Source of the DNA: Grammothele lineata
Lineage: Eukaryota > Basidiomycota > Agaricomycetes > Polyporales > Polyporaceae
Assembly (NCBI GenBank): GCA_002150815.3
Contig: NDFF03000325.1
Span: 124,001 to 188,000, forward strand
Length of the DNA stretch: 64,000 nucleotides
Direction: 5' to 3'
Shown here: one piece after another, positions 46,311 through 58,051 of the stretch
How the letters are laid out: each line of letters begins with the position of its first letter
Position numbering within the stretch: position 1 is the stretch's first letter
Position numbers and translations under genes: made by a program
Notes under the pieces: model-generated
The model's input: the letters and a program-made list of their open reading frames with translations, nothing else
Told to the model about the DNA's origin: nothing
Databases searched by the model: none

Positions 46311-48090
46311 GTTTCGGCTCTCATGCGGTCTAGACATATTCTGAACACGTTCTTTCTGCTTTTCCACACTCGCTCATTATCTCTCATGCTACCTCTCCTC
46401 GTTTCCTCTCGTCCCATCAGTATGCTGAACTGGCCCCGGTCGTGTTCAGCTACATGTTGTAGTTTGGTCGATGGTCCGTTCTCTTCTCTTGTACTCTAGT
46501 AGTGGCGGCTCGCGAATGTCTTCGCTGAGTTGATGTACCTATAGTTGTTGTAATAGTGCTACCTAGATACCCATACCTCTCGTTGTCCTTCTTGTCGCGA
46601 GTACTATGCGGATCAGCTGTCTTTGCTCTCTTGCAATTCACCCACTCTCTTTACCCTCTCCTAGTCTTGGTAGCCTTGCGGCAGAAGTGTAGAAGACTTG
46701 ACATTGGCTGTTGTCCGCAGTAGGATCCATGGGCTCAAGGGCCCGCCGGAGGTCCGGCAACATTCTGTTCGAATGCCAGCGCTAGTAAGGCGCCCGGTAT
46801 CGGTGAGCGCGCGCGATTGCCACGTGTCGCCGCCGGCCCGAGGACGTATGCCGCCTACTACTGAATTCTCTTTTGCTAGTGAAGTCCGTACATAGCTCAC
46901 TTCATACGATCATATCATCGGGCACCTTCCATCTCGGAATCAGTGTCGCATCTTCGCTCCCACAAGCCACACACACAGTGTCCGAACTCGACGCTCTAAA
47001 TCTCGACACTCAGGAACGCTGCAGTCTGGTCAAGCACGCGCGAACAATGCCGACCGAAGTTGAACACAGGACAAGCACTCCCGCACATTAGTCTAGATCT
47101 CGCTTCTGCGCAGGAAGTATGCCCGTGCACATAGGCGGTGCTTCCCACATAGCTCCTGTACTAGAGGAATTCTGGTCGTGGTACGTCTCCTCACCCACGA
47201 ACTCGCCACTACAACACCGCCTTCTGTCCACATCCACGGTGCTCAACCAGTAATGCAGTTTCGCGACGTTCTCAAGAGGCGTGCTACCATGTAGAACCTA
47301 TCGGTAACCTAAAGCTATTCGACTCGCTGTGTATAGCGTGCAGAAAGCCGTCCGCGCATCCCTTTGGTCGGTCCTAGCGCTCCCCATGTGTTCGTGGTTT
47401 CACGTCGATTTGTGCGTTGCCCGCACTATTCCGTCTCCTATTCCGCCCTCTCGGATGCATCCACTACGATCGGGTCATTTGTCATACCAATCGCTCGAGG
47501 GCGAGACGTACAAGTCTAAAACGCTTCGCGCGCGTTGAGACGTGTAGGCATCAGCGCAGGCGAAGCAAGTGAGGCGGCATGGCGGGGTATGATGTACGAT
47601 GTCTGTCGTACATCTATCTGCACCTGAGGGGTGGGATTGACAGCTCGTTCGATGGCCAACCCCTGTATACGCTGACCAGGAAGCGGCGCGTTCTAACCCG
47701 TAGGAAACCACTCCCTTCCACTACCGAACGGAATGCCATCCATACTCAGTTCCATGACTGGACGTGTTCGGCGCTCGCTGATTCTGTGATTATATCAGAA
47801 TTGAATCATCTTTCAGCTTCCGGAAGTCCTGGAATGCCAGACAACCCGCCCCAGGCTGTCCGCGAGATGCTTTCTGTTGTGCTACGTGGGGAGTTGCGAG
47901 AGCGTACCGGAGCCCAAGGAAGCCTGAGATTTGTGCCTCTCTTCGTTCAGGTATCCCAAAGGGTGTTGGCAGGGACGGCCTTTAAAACAAAATTCGGCGA
48001 GGTGTGAGAGGCGACCTTGATCCCCTTCTCATGCTGTAGAGGCTTGGTGGCCGTAATAGCTTTCGCCTCGCTGATCTTGACCCGTTTACT
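46311..48090. other. 3' flank of oxidase copy 1 and intergenic space
   Basis: 46311-46486 is strongly conserved with the 3' flank of oxidase copy 2, including a hairpin (46424-46450). The plus-strand ORF 47579-48007 (142 codons, MAGYDVRCLSYIYLHLRGG start) ends just before the glutaminase but has no recognisable motif. Otherwise empty. Confidence 0.5.
46424..46450 (+). promoter_or_regulatory. hairpin in conserved 3' flank of oxidase copy 1
   Basis: GCTGAAC (46424-46430) pairs with GTTCAGC (46444-46450) around a 13-nt loop. The stem sequence and the following ACATGTTGTAGTTTGGTCGA are preserved downstream of copy 2. Confidence 0.45.
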
Positions 48091-51000
48091 ATGTCATTGA
48101 GCATAATTTTGCTCCTTCTTGTCGTGCTGACTCGTTCTCAGAATCTCCAGGGCTTCTTTCCCGCTGCTATCCCTTTAGCAGTTCGCTCCCCATACCTCAG
48201 CACGTGGCACAAGACATTCAATACTGGTGGTCCCTTGTCCCAATCGTGGCCCGTCTTCTGGAACCAAGAGGTAGGCAGCCCTGCGCCTCACTACAACATA
48301 TGTGTTGACGGTCTTTTCAACCTTGCAGCCTCACATGGGCTGGTCGGGAAGGGTCAGAATAGACGGCAATGTGTACGCGTGGATGAGTCCAGGCACAGCG
48401 CAAGAAGGGCTTGAGAGTGCTACCGTCACGAACGTCCAGGTCACGCCAACAAGATCAATCTACACTATGACAGCGGGCCCGATGAACATCACTATCACCT
48501 TCCTTTCCCCTGTCGAGGTTCGTTTTTGTGTTCAAATCACAACCTGCATCACCGCTAATGCGGTGCGGAAACAGCTTTCTGACTGGACCAAACAGTCGCT
48601 TCCGTTCTCATACGTCTCCTTTGAAGCCACGTCAACGGACGAAAACCTGCACGACGTGCAGGTTTACTCTGACGTATCCGCTGGTGAGATCGACAATACG
48701 ATGGACTTCAATTTTACAGGATCATATATTGAAATCTGATGCCTTTGCAGAATGGGCCTCCGGGGACAGGAATTCTGTTGTGACGTGGTCTCAACAGAAC
48801 ACCGGCTCCAGTTTATATGTGAGGATTGCACTTCAGAATCCTGCCTTGTACACGGAGGACGCCGACCAAGCCCAAGATGGAACGGTCTATTACGCCGCGC
48901 CAACTGTGGGTCGCCCTGAAATTGATCCACCATCTGCGACGTCCTGGGCTGACATGAGCCACAGGATCCTCGAATAACGTGGCAGATCGGGGTTGATGAG
49001 CTTACACGACCCCTTTTCGCACAGACCGGCCAGCTGAGCAACACGCAGACCACTCAGTCTGGCCCGATTCAACCGTGAGTGTAATGACAGGTTCATCCGC
49101 GCTGTAGAACGACATTCTCAACACAAGTGCTGTGTATAGAACATTTAGTGTCTTCGCGCTTGCGATCGATCTCGGTAGCATCAAAGCCACGTCCGCTCCG
49201 ATGACGTGGTCCGTGGGGTTGATCCGGAATCCAGTTATCCAATACGCTACAGCCAATGGTAGCACGGAGATTCGAAAGCCCTATTTTATCGCGAAATATC
49301 CAACGGAGTCCGACATTGATTCAGCCGTACGTCGTTGCATGTAATCTCTGGATAGGGTTGCGCTTCAGCGTTGCCTCAAACACTGACATTTGGTTCACAG
49401 ATTGACGACTTTGTTGCGGGGTTCTCATCGGCCAATGACCGAGCCGCCGCACTTGATCAGAGAATCTTGAACGACGCAAGAGCAATCTCGTCTAATTATG
49501 CAGACCTTGTATCTCTTGCTACCCGGCAGACGATGGCGGCGATGGACATCACAATCGGGAACAGCGAGCTGGACGTGAAAACGTTTGTGAAGGATATTGG
49601 AGAGTCGAAGTGCGTTCTTCTCGTCTGTCCCCAACGACGCCCCCTGACCCGGCGGTTTTCGTCCATCTCATGATAGCCGCGTGAATGCCGTGGAGACGAT
49701 GTACAAGGCTATGCCCGCATACCTCTACCTGAATGCATCTCTGCTCGGGAGCATGCTAGTTCCGCTCCTCGAGTCTCAAGATCAGCTTACCTCCCAGTCG
49801 TATGCGCTTCTCGACGTTGGTAAGCTCATTCTTCCCCAAAGAAAAGGGTTGTTCATTCGAACCTGGCTCTTTACAGGCGCCTCGTGGCCTAATGCTACTG
49901 CTCAGAGAGCAAACATTCAGCCCGAGTGTGGTATCGACCGTAAGTCCCCTATTTATGAGGCCCGGTGCTCATCTCAAGGGCCAGCTGGCTGAAAAAACTG
50001 AGTCAGAGACGGCCAGTATGCTCATCATGATGTATGCGTATGCCCGGTTTTCCGGTGACGGGAGCCTGCTCTCCCAGCATGTGAGTTTTTGCGCCTCAAT
50101 CTCGAAAACAGAATACTCAGTACCTGTCCGTAGTATGCGGTGGCGAAACGCTGGGGAGACTACCTGGTGAACATGACGAAGATACCGTACTTGGGTTCCC
50201 AGTGCGTAAACGAATATCTCCCCTTTCGACACACAGTTGAAACCTTCCAAGGGTACCGGCGGACCAAGCCTCGACCCAGGACCTGACAAATCTCGCGCTG
50301 AAAAGTATCATCGCTGTCCAAGCTATGTCTGAGATTAGTCACGTCACCGGCCACGAGAATGATGCCCGAGTCTATCAGGCGAGTTCTCAATGATATCTAT
50401 ATTGACATCGTCTGTCAGGCTGAGGCTGATGATTCTCTACACTTCTACAGAGTAACGCGACAACGCTCGTTGCCCAATGGCAGTCACTCGCGCTCTCCGC
50501 TGACAAGTCAAAAATCCTCGCACAATTTGGAGACGAGTCCTCATGGTCGTTGACGTACAACCTATACGCCGACATCCTATTGGGCACCAATCTCATCCCA
50601 AGATCCGTAAGCCTACCAAGCCACGACTCGATCTCAATCTCATTGAACGGTTTCACGTTGCTTTTCAGGTGCTGGTTGGCCACACACAATGTCTCAAAAC
50701 GCTTTTGAGCAGTGGTATGTTCAAGTTTCTGTCCGTGGTTTCCCTTCATGTCGTCCCGATATGCTGAGACCATTGCAGCACCCCCCTTTGGTCTCCCGAT
50801 AGACAGCACCGTCAGTGACCAGAGTAGCACAGGTTAGTCTGTCTGATTACCTTTCCGTTGCACTCGTCCTAACCGAGAATCGAAACTGTACTAGCTTGGA
50901 CGTTGTTTACTGCAGCGACAGTGACAGATTCTGGCGTTCGCGACCAGCTTATTCAAGGCGTGTGGAACAGGGCTCGCTTCAATCAGACGGAGGAAGCCTT

Positions 51001-51812
51001 TTTGGATTACTACAACGACAACCCCGGTGATACACTTTCGTCTGGGACCGATGGGAACGCTGGGTAAGCCGAGTCAACGCCTCGCTAACTCTGGCAAAAT
51101 TGTTCATATCATTGGAGTCCGAGCGTCGGCTCTGTGTTCTCGCTGTTAGGCTTAACGTGAGTAGTGCCGACAGTAATGGCTTTCCCCAGATACTGAGAGT
51201 GATACAATATTTTCCAGTCTAGCAAACCAGACCATTACGCTCAGCGAGGACACTGATGACAATAGCGCTTCCGGTATCAATGACGGTGCGGGAGGTGCCA
51301 GCAGTAATCCCGTGGGTGCGATTGTCGGCGGTGTGAGCGGTAGCGTCGCGGTCCTCGCTATTGGTGTTGCAGCTGGCATCATATACTTGCGTCGCTCTCG
51401 GAACAGTTGTCAACGCGCAAATTCTCCACGCCAGCGGCTGACGTCGGACGTAGTGCGCGATTGCCAGCGCATGGTCCCCTCAACCTCCCTCGATACATCC
51501 GGCCAGGTCCCCGTGACCGCGACAGGGAATTATCCAACATCTTACTTCGGCCCTCTTTCGGAGCCCCACTGGCAAGTAATGACGAGGACAAAGACATCGG
51601 AGTCGGATCAGGCATCTTCGTGCCCACCCCTAGCGTCAATGGATCCCAGCAATTCGCTGCAGTCGTGCACCGATATGTTAGCGAGTGCCTCCTTGATCCC
51701 GACCGCGGAGGACGTGGATCGGTTGCGGGAGGAGATGCAGGGCCTGCGAAGAGTGATGCAGGAGATACAGGCAGAACGATTGGCTGAGCAGCCACCGGAG
51801 TACACCGAATAA
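48091..51812 (+). CDS. glutaminase A-type protein, membrane-anchored (DUF5127/DUF4965/DUF1793)
   Basis: Homologue of fungal extracellular glutaminase GtaA (glutamine to glutamate plus ammonia), though most basidiomycete members are untested. ATG 48091 starts a signal peptide (SLSIILLLLVVLTRSQ) followed by PLAVRSPYLSTW. DUF5127 part: MGWSGRVRIDGNVYAWM, YTMTAGPMNITITFLSPVE, LSDWTKQSLPFSYVSFEAT, EWASGDRNSVVTWSQ. DUF4965 part: TWQIGVDELTRPLF, FALAIDLGSIKATSAP, YFIAKYPTESDIDSA, ATRQTMAAMDITIGNSE, ETMYKAMPAYLYLNASLL, MLIMMYAYARFSGDGSLLSQ, YAVAKRWGDYLV. DUF1793 part: NLALKSIIAVQAMSEIS, FGDESSWSLTYNLYADILLG, PPFGLPIDST. A transmembrane helix (VGGVSGSVAVLAIGVAAGII, about 51320-51385) with LRRSR stop-transfer and a cytosolic tail ending EDVDRLREEMQGLRRVMQ follow. 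About fifteen introns, one of them GC-AG (50380-50450). Exons at 50590-50830 are unresolved. It lies between the two acyl-CoA oxidases. Confidence 0.88.
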
Positions 51813-52566
51813 ACGTGCAACAGCAGACTAACAATGGATTGTGCTTCGAATCATTACCAAATTTACTGGGAAACCTTATTTCCTTTGTGCTTTTCCTTGT
51901 ACAAGTAGTCCATATGCACCGTGTTGGCTCCGAGCAACAAGTGAATCATACTGCTGGCGCAAGCTGAACGAGCTGGGTAGCACGGCGGGCCGCTCCGGCC
52001 CGGAAAGTCTGTGACGAGCGCAGCCCCCCGTCGCTTCCTGTGTATCTTAACACTCGCCTGCGACGATCATCATGCCTCACTTCATACAAATTATTCATCA
52101 ATCTCCGGTACAGCTTCATACGAGCATGTTCCCTGAATGCGATATGGTTGGCGGCGGCTGAGTTGGCAGTGCTTTGCCGGTGCTTCGAATTCCCCGGCGA
52201 CGGAGGTTAGAGGGTTCCAGGCAATCGTCCGCCGAACGTCCTGAATAGCGATCGCCAAAGTTCATGTGCCATCCGGCATATAGATGGAAGGCGCATACAG
52301 GTGGAGAGTCCGGGCGGAGGTATGCCTTGAAGCTTGAAAGCTTGACACCTCACTTACCAAATCATCAGTGCCTCAGCCTAACGTGCACCTCCGCACATTC
52401 GCCCCATGGAACGTCATTCATTTTATAGCTCCTTTGGGGCTTTTTCGAGACAATACATTTGCACAACCCCGACCGATGTATTGACGCTGAAGGGTGAGGT
52501 CCAGATAAATACTATCCTTATCCAGTCCGGCGCAGTCATCCTCTAGTCTCAATCTCTCTCGTCAAG
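51813..52566. other. promoter region of oxidase copy 2
   Basis: ATAAATA at 52505-52511 is a TATA candidate 56 nt before the ATG. No ORF supported. Confidence 0.55.
52505..52511 (+). promoter_or_regulatory. TATA box of the second acyl-CoA oxidase
   Basis: ATAAATA on the plus strand, 56 nt upstream of the ATG at 52567. Confidence 0.5.
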
Positions 52567-54729
52567 ATGTTTGCTAAAGTGTCTGCCCGCACAAAGGCTC
52601 AGCTGCAGTCTGAATTGTTTACTCGGCCGCTCTATCGCATGAGCTCAACCGAACGGGCGTTCTTGTCGTACGAAAAGGCGAGGTTGATCGGTCGTGCATA
52701 CAGTACGTATCCTTCATTATAACCTTTGGTGACTAGCGGCCGTTGACCTCGAGCCCGCCCTACAGACATGACCGTTGATGACGTTCTCGGTCTATCTCCT
52801 AAGTTTTGGCGACTTCACTGCGACCCGACGGGCATCCTTGATGGTGGAGCGATGACTTTGCTTACAATTCAGTTCAATCTCTGCTCGGGAACGCTCGGCC
52901 AGTATAGCAAGGGTAGGCCTGAGCTCGAATCGCTCATTGAGGATCTTCTGCAATATCGAAAGCAGTAAGTCATCTCTCTCTAGGCTTGGCCCATTCGGTG
53001 CCTGACCCCACCTCGTCAGCGGTCATTTCATGCTGACCGAACTCGGTCATGGGCTCGATATCGACAACCTAGAGACGACCGCGACATGGATCCTGGAGTC
53101 TGGGGAGTTCATATTACATTCCCCTACGCCTGCCTCCGCAAAGTACGTTGATGTCGAACTTTGTTCCTTACGTATTTGCCTCATTCGCCTTTCCAGGTAT
53201 ATGCCACCGACTGTGCCTGCAGGGTTGCCATGCGTGGCGGTTGTCATCGCCAGGCTTATTGTGGGCGGCGAAGCGCGAGGCCTTCGGCCTTTTGTGGTAG
53301 CCCTGAATGATGGACAGAAGATGTGCACCGGTATTGAGGCAAAGTGTGTATTTCCCCCACGTCGACTACGCGCCTGAGTTCTAAAATATGTCTTTTTCGC
53401 TGCGCTGTAGACTCTCGCCCTTCAGAGAAGGTTCCTGTCCCCTGCCACACGCGCTCACGACCTTCAACCACGTCCGTCTCCCTCCCGTCGCCTTGCTTGG
53501 ATCCCTCGAGAGGTCCGCGAATGATCACGCGAATGTCCAAGCCATCCTCTCCAGGGTCACCGTTGGCGCACTCGCCCTCTCGTGTCAAGCTCCCTCTGTT
53601 TTACGCGCGCACGCGACCCTCGGCACCCTTTACTCCCTCCGGCGTACCACACGTGCTGGACTCCCTTCGCTATCGAGCTCGGGAAAGTCTATTCCCATAT
53701 TGGCGTTCCGTACGCAGCAGGCCCCCATCCTCGCAGCCACAGCGTGTGCGTATGTGCTACAGGCATTACAACGTTGGGCCGTAGACCGTTTTTGCGCCGA
53801 GCGCGATCCGCGCGTACGCAGTGGCATCGCGGCTGCCGTCAAAGCCGTCATGGTACAGCACACTCAGCAGAGCGCACTCGCGATATCGGAGCGCTGCGGT
53901 GCACAAGGTCTCTTTGCGCACAACATGTTCGCGCGTCACCACGTGAGATTACGCCATCTTTTTCTTCTACACTCAAGTACCTCTTAAGACTGACTGAGCT
54001 GGACTTGTGCTCGTGCAGAGCGACATGCGCGGGATCGCAATCGCGGAGGGTGACATTCTCGGCCTTGCCATTAGTACGTTCATCTTACCGGCCCACTACT
54101 ACTACTTCGCGCATTTGTTCACATTCCACTTCATAGAGGTCGTGAACGAGCTTGTTCTTGGACGATACGCGCTCCCCGCCCCAACAGATCCAGACTCGCT
54201 CCTTGCCCGGCACGAAGCCGACCTTTTCGCCGACCTGCGCACGATCGTCGCGAGTGCCTCCCAGCAAGGCAAGGCCGACACCGCGACCAGACCGAGCCAC
54301 CGCACTGCCGAAGTCAGCAAACGAGTCCTCCCGCTCTGCCAACCCGCCCTCGAGGCAATCGGGCACCGTATGGCCTACGACGCCGCCATCGCCGCAGGAG
54401 TCCGGCCCTGCCTCGTCGAGCTCTACGTCGCCAACATCGTCAAGCTCGACGCAGCGTGGTACGCAGAGCGCGCGGGCCTGGGTCGGGCAGCCCAAGCGGA
54501 GATGGAGGCGCGGGCGCACGACGCGACGTTGCCGCTTCTGGGCGAGCTGGTGCGGGAGATGGATATGCTGCCGTACTTGAACGCGCCGATTATGAGCGAC
54601 GAGAAGTGGGGCGAATTCGTGGATGGGCTCGAGGTCTTCCGGGGCGACGCTCATGTGGACCCGTTCGACACGGACACGCGGCAGCGCGCAGAAGTAGAGG
54701 ATGCCGGGATGGTGAGGTCTCGTCTCTGA
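52567..54729 (+). CDS. acyl-CoA oxidase-like flavoprotein, copy 2
   Basis: Paralogue of the gene at 44151, with the same seven-exon structure and intron phases. ATG 52567 (MFAKVSARTKAQLQSELFTR) after TCAAG. Matching blocks: SPKFWRLHCDPTGILDGGAM, HGHFMLTELGHGLDIDNLET, YMPPTVPAGLPCVAVVIARL, RPFVVALNDGQKMCTGIE, AFRTQQAPILAATACAYVLQ, ERCGAQGLFAHNMF, GIAIAEGDILGLAI, VVNELVLGRYALPAP. The C-terminus MVRSRL ends in SRL, a canonical PTS1. Relative to copy 1 it has a few residues inserted after DLRTIVASA (SQQGKADTATRPS) and a serine-rich insert (LPSLSSSGK). The last exon and the 3' flank are the most similar parts between the copies. Oxidase rather than dehydrogenase is inferred from the family resemblance and PTS1. 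Confidence 0.9.
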
Positions 54730-55156
54730 GTTTCGGCTCTCGCGCGGTCCAAACGTGTTCTGAGCACATTCTCTCCATTCTCTCACTCGCTCATATTTCC
54801 TGTGCTACCTTTCTCTATCCAATCAACTCGTATTCTCTCGTCTCATCAGTATGCTGAACTGGTTCCGTTTGTTTTCAGCTACATGTTGTAGTTTGGTCGA
54901 TATTCAAGTTCTATTCCACCCTTCTAAGCCAATTTTCAGCCTGCATTCCGCACATGTATATGCGCACACCAAACACGATATCTACAGTTAAAGTTTCTAG
55001 ACGTTGCATCTACGGGTGTCTACTTCCTCGTGGTATTTCGTCTATTGCTCAATTTTCCCCGTTCGTCTCCCGACTCTACCCGTCAACCGACCGATCCCAC
55101 CCCGTTCCTCCCTCCACACCCCCGCTCCGTGGCTCACGTCGAGCCACGTGCCGATG
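54730..55156. other. 3' flank of oxidase copy 2; convergent with the antiporter
   Basis: 54730-54904 aligns with the 3' flank of copy 1 (GAGTTTCGGCTCTC, then CATCAGTATGCTGAACTGG, then ACATGTTGTAGTTTGGTCGA). A 6-bp stem GCTGAA/TTCAGC is at 54853-54858 and 54874-54879. The antiporter gene converges from the other side. Confidence 0.6.
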
Positions 55157-58051
55157 TTATTGCGCTCCGGGAGCCACATCCTCGCGTTCCAGGACCAAGC
55201 CTACGCTTCCCGCCCCATCTCCATTGCCCTCCCCTCGAGCTATTCCGTTGCTAGCCGCACGCTGAGTATTGGTAGCAACATCGCCCGTGCCCGTGCCCGT
55301 AATCGCGCCCGTGATCGCGCCTGCACTTTGGGCCTCGACCTCGGCCTTGGGAAAGCGAACCGAACGCACTTGTGGGGTCCGCTTGCCCGCACCGGGAGTC
55401 CCGAAGGTGCGGGGAAGGTCCTCGGTGGACGGGAGGCGGGCTGCGCGCAGCGTGAGCGGCGTGAGCGACGCAAGCGGCGTTTGCGGAGTCTGCGGGGTCC
55501 GCGGGGTCCGCGCGCCCGAGGGCGGCTCCTCGGGCCGCTTTCCGTCCGGTCCGAACAATGCAGAACCAGAGTCTGCCTTCGGCCCGCCGTTGGCTTGCGC
55601 GCCCGCTGCTGGGACGGCGGGTCCGCGAGTGACCTGACCCGAACAGCGTCAGTGTCAACGAGAAGCAAGTGGATTGGTGAACGTACCTGACGGACGGAGG
55701 AGGGTCGCTGAACCGTCGCCTCGCCGAGCATAGTCGCGGGGCCAAGCTCGGGGACGTGCTCCCGCTCACCCTCCTTGACCGAGCGAGTCTTCTGATCCCC
55801 CGCGGCGGCCACAACGATCGTCTGCGCAAGCTCGGGCGACTCGACGTCGGCCATGCCGCGCTCGACGTCGTGTGCCGTCACACTCACGCTCGGGGGGCCG
55901 AGGTCCGCGGGGTTGCGGCGGACCCAGAGCACCCAGTCGGGCGCGGCCATGGTGTTCCGGGACGTCCACGTGCGAGTGATGGAGAGTGTGCGGGTGCGGA
56001 CGTTGCGCCCGACCGAGAAGAAGGGAATCGACAGGCCGTCTGAGAGGCGGCAGTCGTGTCAGATAGAATTAGAGCAAAACATAATGATCAAGAGAGGGGG
56101 GGCAACGTACGGGTGATGATGGAGCCCAGCACGACGAATGCCACGATCGTCTGCAGCGTCGCGGCGAGAAGCTCGGCTTGGCTTTGAGGCGGCGATTGAG
56201 GAGTGGGCAGTTCGGTCACCGCGAGCGTCGAGATGAAGATTGCGCCGACGCCCATCTAGAAGATACGTGAGATACACTCTATCACCACACGTTAACGTCT
56301 CCGACTTACAGGACCTGCAACGCCAATCTGATCAGCATCCACACACCCGATCACGATATCCGATCGACTCACCAAAGTGCCCCGAGAACATCGCCTCTTT
56401 CCAACTGGAGATCTCCGGGACCCAGCGATACAAAAGGAGGAGGGCCGGGATCCGGCGGAGGAACATCACGGCCACGAACACGATCAGCAGGCGCCACGGC
56501 GTGATGCTGAGGTCGACCGCGTTAAACATGTTGAACGGCATCCACGCGCCGATGTAGATGAAGCAGCCGCAGTTGAGCATGAGGTCAATGACCGACGAGA
56601 ACGCCTCTCCGTCCACCTGCGAGTTGAAGTGACCGTCCCAGCTGATAGCGGTACCTGGGTAACGTGCCGGGTGAGCCATTGAGATCACGTTAAGGAGAAA
56701 GAAAGGACGGACCCGCAGCGTATGCGGCCAGGAGATCATCCACTCCCAGCGTGCGGGCGATGCCGATTGTGAACAACGCCGTTGCGAGATACTGGGCAAC
56801 GTACGACTCGCGGTCGATGAAGCCTTTCCTCTCAGTGAACTTCATCAAGAACGAGAAAACCAAGCCTGCAGAGTGCTTCAGCGTCTGCGCAGATGAAGCA
56901 CGCCGTAAGGACTGACCTAGCACCGCGCCTATGATAGTACCGAGGATCACCTGGTCTGCAGCGTCTGTCAGCCACAGAGAAAAGAAAGAGCTCTAACATA
57001 CTCACATAGCCATCCTATTAGGAACCACTCTCCAAACGCCACCCTTCGCGACGACTCAATGGTGAGGTAGAGGGAGAGACTCAAGAAAGGGTACGCCAAA
57101 CCATCGTTCGCCGCCGACTCCGCAGAGAGGATATGGCGGAGATTGAGCGGGACATGCTCCGTCGCAAATTTGCCCCCTGCGACCCCTGTTAGCGCGCATA
57201 TAGCCGTCTCGGGGGCATAGACGTACCGACGATTGCGGCCGAGATGATGGGGTCGGTCGGGGTAAGGCAAGCGGCGATGACGAGGGAGGATACGAAGTTG
57301 ATGGGTGGGAACACGACGAAAACTATGCCTGTTGGAGCTGATGAGCCACGATGGGATGCGTGTGCGGACAAGGTGCGGACCTGCCACGATGAGCCACCCG
57401 AACGCCATAGTAGGCACAACCATGACTAGCAACCCAACTACGTGGTCCACAAGGTAGGTCCGTGGAAGCTCAACACCAATTGCGAAGAGCCCAGCGGCAA
57501 GGGTGACCCGCATGACCTCTAGCGTTATAACGTTGATGTCGCCGCCCCAGGAACGAGGGTTGAATATGTTGGCGCAATAGGGCCCGAAGATTACTCCGCA
57601 TGCGGTTCCCAGAACGACTTCATTGATGTAAAGCTGTTCACGGCGTAAGTCAATACGTATGCAACAGAAAGAATTAGACCAACCTTCTCTTTAACGAGCA
57701 GCGAGACCATACTGAACTGCAGACACACGTCAGGACATCCGTAGCCCGATCATAGGAGAGTTTGGCGCAAGGCCGACATGGGTTGATGAACACAGCCTAT
57801 CCCGCAGTGGATTTCCCCGCAGATGCAATGAATGCATACAGGCACAAGAGGGCAGGAAGAGGGTCGGACGGGGGGTAGATGGGATTTGGAGGCCGCGAAG
57901 TGGAGTTCAAACAGACGAGGAAGAACATACCGCAACGACGAACCCTCCTATCACCATATAGGCCAACCCCGTATCAGTGACCTATTAAGCAAGTTTGTCA
58001 ATGGTAGGGGTGAGAAAACGAGGCACGAACTTCTAACAGCTCTATGTGCAT
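55157..58051 (-). CDS. NHA1: Nha1/Sod2-type Na+(K+)/H+ antiporter (CPA1)
   Basis: Plasma-membrane alkali cation/proton exchanger. The start is the short first exon MHIELLE at ATG 58051, spliced to VTDTGLAYMVIGGFVVA, matching the family N-terminus. Next come YGMVSLLVKEK, LYINEVVLGTACGVIFGPYC, RVTLAAGLFAIGVELPRTYL, the CLTPTDPIISAAIVG segment and LRHILSAESAANDGLAYPFL, which contains the ND pair of fungal antiporters. VILGTIIGAVLGQSLRR, SYVAQYLATALFTIGIARTL, GCFIYIGAWMPFNMF and LRRIPALLLLYRWVPEISSW complete the exchanger domain. The long cytosolic tail (about 55157-55990) is low complexity, with TP repeats (TPRTPQTPQTPLASLTPLT) and an AITGAITGTGTG run, ending in TAA at 55157-55159. Multiple introns. 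The tail is likely regulatory, as in yeast Nha1. Confidence 0.92.
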
